Assembly: GCF_003725335.1 (NCBI RefSeq)
Contig: NZ_QIBY01000010.1
Location: forward strand, 1-64,000
Length of the DNA stretch: 64,000 nt
Direction of reading: 5' to 3'
Source: Parvibacter caecicola
GTDB taxonomy: Bacteria; Actinomycetota; Coriobacteriia; Coriobacteriales; Eggerthellaceae
Shown: positions 52,201-61,200 of the stretch, piece by piece
How the letters are laid out: every line of letters starts with the position of its first letter
Numbering within the stretch: position 1 is the first letter of the stretch
Translations under genes and position numbers: made by a program
The notes under the pieces: generated by a model
Database searches by the model: none
Seen by the model: only the letters and a program-made list of their open reading frames with translations
Told to the model about the DNA's origin: nothing

Positions 52201-55200
52201 TTTCATCGGCTACAAGGCCATGTACGACCAGTTGAAGGCTGCCTACGATGTCGCCGAAGCCAAGTACAATGCGGCATTGGCGGTATACAACACTTTGAAC
52301 GACGAGAACACCACCTACCGCAGCCTGTACAAGCAGTGGGCAGCCGACAAGGCCGAGTACGAGGCCGAGATTGACTATTCCGCCGGCAAGCTGGTGCTGA
52401 AGGCGGGCGAGGCGCATCTGGATACCATCTACGATTTGGGCGACGCGTCCCGCCTGTTCAACTGGGACGTGGGCCTGCGGGCTGTGCCGCGCGCCAACAT
52501 CACCGGCCGCGTGTGGGACGACACCCTGCAGGAAGAGGCTTACAACGAACTGCTGGCCATGGTGGAGAACCCCGCCGAGGTGATTGACGGCCTGAACGCC
52601 GAAATTGCCGAGCTGCAGGCGCAGCTGGACGCCTCCACCAGCGCTACCGAAAAGGCCAGCCTCACCAGCCAGATTGAGAAGCTGCAGGCCAAGGTTGCCA
52701 AGGCCCAGGTGGCGGCCACCGAGTTCGCCGCCCAGGACATTGCCGCGCTGTACAAGAAGCGCGCCTACAACGGCATCCAGGACGGCCCGGTGCTGGCGCA
52801 AGATGGCACCGAGCTGCTGCCGGCCGAGCCGGGCATCGCCGACGAGGATGTGTACCTCACCCAGTGGTTCTACCTGCCCATTCAAGTGGAAGATCAGGAG
52901 GCCTTCAACGCCCTGAGCGACGAAGAGAAGGCGGCCACCCTGAAAGAGCTGGCGCTGCCCATGCTGGCGGACGCCTACCTCACCGAGGAAGGGGCCGAGT
53001 ACGCGCTGGGCGCCAAGGACTACGACGTGGCCAGCGACTTCAGCGGCCTGTGGGTGCGCAACCCGCTGTTTGGCATGGATACCTACACCGGCAAGTGGGA
53101 GAAGCGGGAAGTAGCCGATGACACCACTCCCGACGACGGCGTGATCGATGCCGGCACTGCCGCCGACAAGGGCGGTAAGAAGCGGCTGGTGGGCCCCCGC
53201 ACCGAAGGGGCCTGGCAGGTGCGCGAGAAGCAGGGCGTGATTGCGGTGAAAACCGCCGGCACCACCGCGGTGCCGGTGACCGAAGAGGTGCAGGACGGCA
53301 ATGGCGGCATCATCAATCAGCCGGTAACCGATCCCGAAACCGGTGAGCCTCTGTACACCTACGACGAGAGCACCAACGGCATTTACAACTTCAACGAGCT
53401 GCCCTCCGCCTTCACGGCTCCCAATGGCAGCCACTTCCTGGCCAGCTATCGGGTGGAACTGGGCGTGCTGAAGCAGCAGGAGGCCAACGTAACTCTGAAC
53501 GACGAGGCCCAGGCGGCCGAGGGCACCAGCCTGCCGCTGGTGCAGATCGACGATGAGAACGCGCCGCTGTTCGCTGGCTCGCAGCAGGACAACACCACCT
53601 GGAACCTGACCGACTATCATGCGCCCGCTTGGCGCAGCGGCACCCCAGTGGCTGCTGGCGAGGGCGAAGAGCAGTCCAAGCCGCTGAACAGCGCCGACGT
53701 GGACAGCGATGCCAGCTCCGCCAAGGGCGTGGCCGGCGGCTACTCCTTCACCGCGCTGGAAACCGTGGTTACCGTGAAGGGCGAAAGTGTTACCGGCCTG
53801 CGGGCCCACAGCGGCCACATCATCCTGGCCGGCGTGGCGGCCGACAACACCGGCAGCGCCACCGACCCCGACTTGGACGACAACAACATTCAGGTGTCGA
53901 AGGTGACGGTTGCGCTGGAAGATGTGCTGAACCCGAACCCCACCGCCCAGGACAACGCGCCCGGCATCCCCGAGGGCCAGCTGGTTACCTACGACTGGCT
54001 GGATTACCGCCCGCTGCTGGACGAGAACGGCAACGAGCAGAAGGACGAGAACGGCGACATCCTGCGCGGCGCCCAGGGCGGCGACGCCGGTGAGATGCAC
54101 CTGATGCGGCCCACCATCACCGGTCAGGTGTGGATGGACGACAACAACGACGGCTTGAACCAGAGCCGTGGCGAGGGTGCCACCGAGGCGGGCGTGGCCG
54201 GCATGCAGCTGACGCTGGAGCGCTACTACACCGCCGCCAACCAGGCCACTTGGAACGACGAAACCGACAGCTGGGAGGCACCGGCCGCCAGCAGTGATGG
54301 CTGGCATCTCGATCCCACCTGGGCCAGCGATGAAGACTACGCCGCCTACGCCGCCGATGTAACCCGCGGCCTGCCCGGCACCGACAACTTCGCAGCCGGC
54401 ACCACCTGGGTGCATGTGGCCATCAGCTTCAGCGATGCCACGGCTGAGGAGCGCAACGTGTTCGGCAACGTGGTGAAGGAAGCGGCGCCGGCCACCAGCC
54501 CCAGCGCCACCGAGTTCGCCGCCATGAGCGACGCCGACAAGAAGGCGGCGTTGGAAGCGGTCGCGGCCGATATGCTGGTAACCGACGGTGCCATCGTGGC
54601 CGATGCCGCCCGTACCGGCGTATGGGTGTCCACCGCCGCCGACGGCGCCGACCACAATACCGTGACCGACGAGGCGGGCAACTACAGCTTCGGCAACCTG
54701 CGCACCCATGGCGTGGTGTACCTGGACGCCGACGGCAACAGCGTTGACGCCAACGGCAAGGCTATCACCCCCGAGAAGGCCGCCAGCAGCCAGCTGGTGA
54801 TTTACGGCTACCGGGTGCGCATGACCGACGCCGATTGGTGGAACCGCTACTACGGCACCGCCAAGTACCTGCAGGGCAACGACTACTCCGCCGCCGGCAC
54901 CAGCTACACCGAGGACAGCGACCTCATCTACAACAGCGGTTACTTGATGGCCAGCCAAGTGAGCGGCGGCGCCGACGAGTACACCGTGCTGCTGGACGCC
55001 CCCAACGACGAAACGGTGGAGTCCACCAAGGCCGGCGCCCTGAACTCCAACAACCCCAACCAGAACACCCCCGACTTCATGGACTACAGCCTGGCGCCTA
55101 CTGTGGATTTGCCGCTGTACGAAGTGTTGACCGACAAGCAAGTGGCCGGCGGCGTGGTGATGCTGAGCGAGGGTGACGAGGAGAAGCCCACCTATGAGGC

Positions 55201-58200
55201 TTCCATCGTGTACGACCTGGGTCGCCCTGCCAACCGCAGCGGCAACGATGCCGGCCTGCGAGAGCCGGTGCGCGAGACCATCTCCGGCACCATCTTCCGC
55301 GACGACTACAACGCCGACTTCGGCACCGCCGGCGGCGAGGACTACGACCGCACCGACGCGGACGGCTTCGTGCAGCAAGACCCGGCCGGCGACACTCCGG
55401 TAAACCCGCTGAACACTGCCGGCATCTACGACGGCATCTTCACCCGCATCCTGGGCGACGATGGCACCAGGCAGACGGTGACCGGCGACACCGGCCTGGC
55501 GGGCAAGAAGGTTATCCTGAAGCAGTGGTACTTCGTGCCGGCTGCCGAGGCCTACACTTACAACAAGACCGCCGACGCCACCGAGGACACTCCCGAACAG
55601 GGTACCTACAGCCTGAACGAGCCGTGGGCCGCTTTGGCCGAGGCGGACGACAACTCTATCCAGTGGGTGCTGGGCGATGACAGCGTGGCCTACCGCGCCG
55701 CCGACGTGACTGACCAGCAGCTGGCCGACCTCAAGGGCATCTGGGTGCTGAACCGCGCCTTTGGCAACGACGGCTACACTCGCGCCGAGGCGGGCGTGAC
55801 CGAGGAGGCGCCGGTGACCAACCAGCGCACCTTCGTCATCCCCGGTGCTACTTATATAGAGAACGTGGGCGTGTGGCTGCACACCGACGACACCATCTGG
55901 GCCGAAGAGGCCGACGAGAACGGCCTGCTGCCGCTGGCCACCTTCGCCGGCGACTACGCCTTCGAGAACCTGCCCACCCGCTTCGTTTCGCCTTACATCC
56001 CCGGCAGCGTGGCCACCGACGGCCGCCCGGCCGAAGGGGATCAGCCGGCCGTGCCCGCCGCGCCTGCGGTGGCCCCCACCATGTCGGCCGAGTACTTGGC
56101 CGGCTATACCGTGGAGGTGCAGGGCGGCGCCATCACCGAGGATGATGCCGAGAGCATCAACGGCCTGCCCGCCACTCTGCTGCAGCAGGGCACAACCGAT
56201 AGCGACGCGGTGAACTCCAACGCCATGAGCGCCAACAACGCTGGCAGCAACCCCGCCTACAGCGGCTACGAAACCGGAAACTACCCGCTGGCCTGGAACG
56301 AGACTTCCGTGCAGAGCCTGCTGTCCGCCGAGGGCAGCGCTGCCAACCCGGCCGAGGCGCCCGAGGGCACCAACACCGTGAAGGCCACCCTGGACGGCAA
56401 GATTGTGCTGGCGGCCCGCGGCAGCGTGGAAGCCGCTTCCGGCGACCGCATGGACGCCGCCACCTTCATCACCGGTGAAGAAGAGGGCAACGTGACCGGG
56501 GCCGATGTGGCCTTCGGCACCGCCGGCCAGTACTACAAGAAGCACGAGCGCACCGCCGCTGCTGCCGGCAGCATGTTCGGCAACGGTGCCGCTTACGGCG
56601 CCGCCATCGAAGAGGGCCACGACCCCCGTACCAACCAGGTGCTGGTGTTCGACCTCTCCAACGGCGTGTCCGGCGTGAACGGCGGCCTGTCCGTGCCCGG
56701 CTCCCAGAACGTGAACGGCGGCTTCGGCGAGTTCGGCTACACCACCATCAACGGCAAGGTGTGGCGCGACCACAACTTCGACGGCATCCTGAACCCGGGC
56801 GAAGAGCTGCTGAGCGGCCACACCCTGTCGGTCACCCAGTGGTTCTACCTGCCGGAGGGCGCCACCACCGCCGCTGGCGAAAGCCTGCTGGACATCGTGA
56901 AGGCCAACCTGTACAACCCCGCCACCGGCGAGGGCGCCTTCGTGATCGACGAGGCCACCGACAAGAAGACCTCCGATACGGACACCCGCCACGGCAACGG
57001 TGTGTGGGTGAGCGTGAAGAACGCCGGTGCCGAAGGGGCCGCCAGCAGCTTCGCCCGTCCCGATTCCATCACCAACGACGCGGGCAAGTACTTCTTCAAC
57101 CAGCTGCCCAGCTACGTGTACCTGGCCACCAGCACCCAGGGCGAAGGCGACGACGCCGAAACCCGCCTGCAGGTGATCCAGCCTAACGACACCACCGACA
57201 CCGGCGAGGCCAACGCCGTGGCGCTGGACGAGTTGTTCCTCACCGCCTACCGCATCACCCTGGCGGAGGTGGCCCCCAGCTTCGGCCTCACCACCACCCA
57301 TGTGGGCGTGAATGTGGGCCAGAAGGACTTTGGCAAGGATTATGACCCGGCAAATGGCGATAAGCTGGATTCCATCACCGTGCCCGTCACCGGCGGTGCG
57401 GCGCTGGAGGATTCCGACTCCGACGCTTCCCGCGACGAGAACGGCAAGGTTATCTCCATCAAGCAGGAGTACTTCGACAACTCCTTCGACACCAACCTCA
57501 CCTTCGGCGAGAATGCCGACAAGGACGCCGACGACTATCTGAACAACAACCACGACGGCGCGGCCCCGTGGCGCACCGACGGCTATGTGATTGTGGCCGA
57601 GCGCGCTGCTAAGGCCAACCAATTCACCAGCGGCGAGGAGGGTGCTGTGAAGCGCACCGACTTCACCACCTACCAGTACGAGCAGATTTACAACGGCGTG
57701 CGCTACGACGTGCCGCGCCCGATGTTCGTGCAGAAGGCGGGCGACGCCGGTCTGGTGAAGATTCCGCGCAGCAGCCTCACCGGCCGTGTGTGGGATGACA
57801 CCGGTGCCCTCACCTTCAATGAGGACGGCACCACCGCGGTGGATCAGTTCGGCAACCTGGTGTACAACACCGCCACCGGCTACAACGGCATCCAGGACGC
57901 CGACGAGCGCGGCCTGGGCAACCAGGTGATCTACCTCACCCAGTGGTACTGGAAGGCGGCCATGAACGAGGGCGCCAACACCAGCGCCGTGAGCGGCGAG
58001 GGCGAATGGGTGCAGAACACCGGCTTCGGCGCCGACCGCTACACCTCCAACAAGGAGCTACTGACCAGCGACGATAAGTTCCTGTACCCGAACGGCACCG
58101 ACGAGCTGCGCACCAACGCTGCCGGCGACGGCAAGCAAACTTTGTACTTCGTCACCAAGGGCGGCGAGCTGGTGGCTGGCTACAGCGCCACCAAGGTGCT

Positions 58201-61200
58201 GCTGGCCGACGGCACCCTGCGCGACCGCGTGGTTACCGTGCCCAGCCAGGACGACCCCGACCAGATGGTGGAAGTGGACACCATCGCCGAGGGGCTGAAG
58301 CCGGGCGTGCTGGCGCTGCTCACCTCTGACGCCGAGGGCACCGAGGGCCAGTGGCTGGCCGGGCAGCTGCCCACTGCCTACGTGGACGACCACGACAACT
58401 ACTACCTGGCCGGTTACCAGGCCGAGCTGGCTTCGCTGTACGGCGAGCACAGCAACGCCGTCGACGATACCGACAACCAGTGGATGCTCACCCGCTACCA
58501 CGAGAACAACGGCGCCACCGTGGCCGATGTGAACGGCACCGCCACCGTGCTGGGCGACTCCGACGTGGCTCTGGAGAACTTCGACGACGCCACCACCGGC
58601 ATTGCCGGCGGCATGGTGATCGCCAACCGCGTGGGCACCGCCACTACCGGCGTGGCCTCCGATGGCACCGCCCTGGACGGCAGCGCGCAAGAGCGCACCG
58701 CCCGCAACCACGAGGGCCTCACCATCCTGGCCCACCAGGTGGCCCTGCCCGCCGAACCGGCCGACGACGCCTCCGACGAGGAAGTGGCCGCTTACGAGAG
58801 CGCCAAGCGCGCCTTCGAGGCCAATCCCGACGCCCACATCACCCTGCCGGCCGGCGCTGGTCAGGGCCAGGGCGAGGAAACCTACGACTGGATTCTGGAG
58901 AACGTGATTGAGGCGGAGGAGGTTGAGGGCGAAACCGTCATCAACCGCTACGCCTACCCGCTCACCGCTGCCGAGGCCGGCGACGTGGGCCAGGTGGAAG
59001 CGCCGCGCCAGAGCATCTCCGGCGTGATTTGGGACGACCTGGACAACGACGGCATCCGCAAGCTGTTCGGCAAGCAAGTGAAGATGGAAACCGTGTGGGA
59101 TGCCGACGGCCTGCACAAGCATGAAGTGCCGGTTAAGGACGAGAACGGCAACCTGGTGTACGAGACGGTGCCCGGCGAGCCTGGCATCGAGGGCATCGCC
59201 ATCGCGCTGGAGCGCTACTACCTGGTGGCCCAGCGCACGGCCGACGGCTCTTACGAGATGGTGCCTGGCAGCAGCTGGACGCTGGATACCAACTGGGCCG
59301 ACGAGGCCAGCTACGAGGCCTACGGCAAGGACGCCACCGCTGGTTTGGTGAAGACCCTGAACGGTACCACCTTCGCCCGCACCACCACTACCGACGCCGA
59401 GGGCAACTTCTCCTTCAACCACCTGCCCAGCCACGCATGGGTGAGCGTGGGCGAGGGCGACGCTGCCACCACCGAGCTGCGCATCTACGGTTATCGCACC
59501 CGTGTGATTGATGGCGCGCTGTTCGACCGCAGCCTGAGCGTGGCCAAGTACCTGCAGGGCACCACCACCGCCACCGACGGTGACGGCAAGGTGTACCAGG
59601 CCTACGAGGTGGATTCCGACCTCATTTACAACAGCGGGTATCTGATGGCCGACGGCGAGTACGCGGTGCTGCTGAACACCATCACCGAGGAAAGCCCCCG
59701 CACCAACCATGTGAAGCTGCTGGCTTCCGGCAACGCCGGCCAGAACCTGGCTGACCGCAATGGCGGCACCCCTGCCGCGGTGGCCAGCCGCTACGGCGCC
59801 AGCCTGGTGGACACCGTGGCCGAAACCGGCCTGCCCACCACCTACGCGCCGCTGTACGATCGCACCGCCAACTACGAAGGAGCGGAAAGCTACCTGGTGG
59901 CCGATAAGGCCGAGGGCGACGCCGGCGCTTACTATTATGTATACGACTTAGGGTTGGGCGCCAACCGCACCGCCAACGACGGCGGCCTGCGCCAGCCTGC
60001 CGAAAGCAGCATCGCCGGCCAGGTGTTCAACGACGCCGACTACGACGGCACCACCAAGAACACCGGCGCCGACGAGGAGGGCAACGAGACGGTGGCCGAT
60101 GAACTGGGCTTCGCCGGCAAGAAGGTGCTGCTGAAGCAGTGGTACTTGAAGGACGGCCAGTGGATCCAGAACACCAACTTCGGCCACGACTACTACACCA
60201 AGGCTGCCAACACCAACAACACTTTGGACAAGGTGTCCAGCCGCCAGTTCGTGATTGACAACGCTACCTACGATGCCGGCTTCGGCGGCGTGTGGGTGCT
60301 CACCGACGCTACCGATGAGGCGGCCGGCACCGTGGCGGGCGATTACCTGTTCGACCACCTGCCCAGCCGCTATGTGGAAGAGCGCGCGGCCGGCGAAGAC
60401 GGCGTGACCGGCTTTGCCACCGAGTACCTGGCCGGTTACACCGTGGAGGTGCTGGGCAACGACGAAACCGCCGACATGTCCATGAACGGCCTGCCCGCCA
60501 CCCGCAAGCAGGTGGACGCCAACGGCCAGGAGACTGCGGCCGCCAGCTTCGCCACCGATGCCATCAACTCCAATGTGGCCAGCGCCTTGCAGAACGCCAG
60601 CGATCGCTATGAAGCGGGCAACTACCCGGTGCGCTGGAACGAGGACACCACCCAGGTGGAAGAGCGCACCACCACTTCCGAGAACGGCACGGTGGACGAG
60701 TATCTGTTCACCAAGGCCACCTTGGACGGCATGATCATCCTGGCCAAGAAGGCCACTGTGGCTCAGAAGGACGCCAGCGAAGACCTGGCCGCCAATGGCG
60801 CCACCCATGCCGACTACCTGTTCAGCGAAACCCGCGGCGATACGACGGTGGCCTTCGATATTTCGGTGGGTCAGGACGAGCTGCGCATGAACGCCGGCTT
60901 CGGCCTGTTCGGCACCACCACGGTCACCGGCAAGATTTGGGAGGACGCCAACTTTGACGGCCTGCTGAACCCGGGCGAGAAGCTGCTGTCCGACAAGGGC
61001 CTGCGGCTTACCCAGTGGTACTACGTGCCCGGCGCCGCCGCTGATGCCGCCGGCGCGGGCGTTGTCGCCTACACCGTGCGCACCGCCGACGGCAGCGAGA
61101 CCCGTTACTTCAAACCGGCCGACGGCGAGTTGGTGGCCGCAGATGCCAAGATCGACGTGGTATACGGCGGCACTGCCGACACCAAGGGCACCATCGTGGG

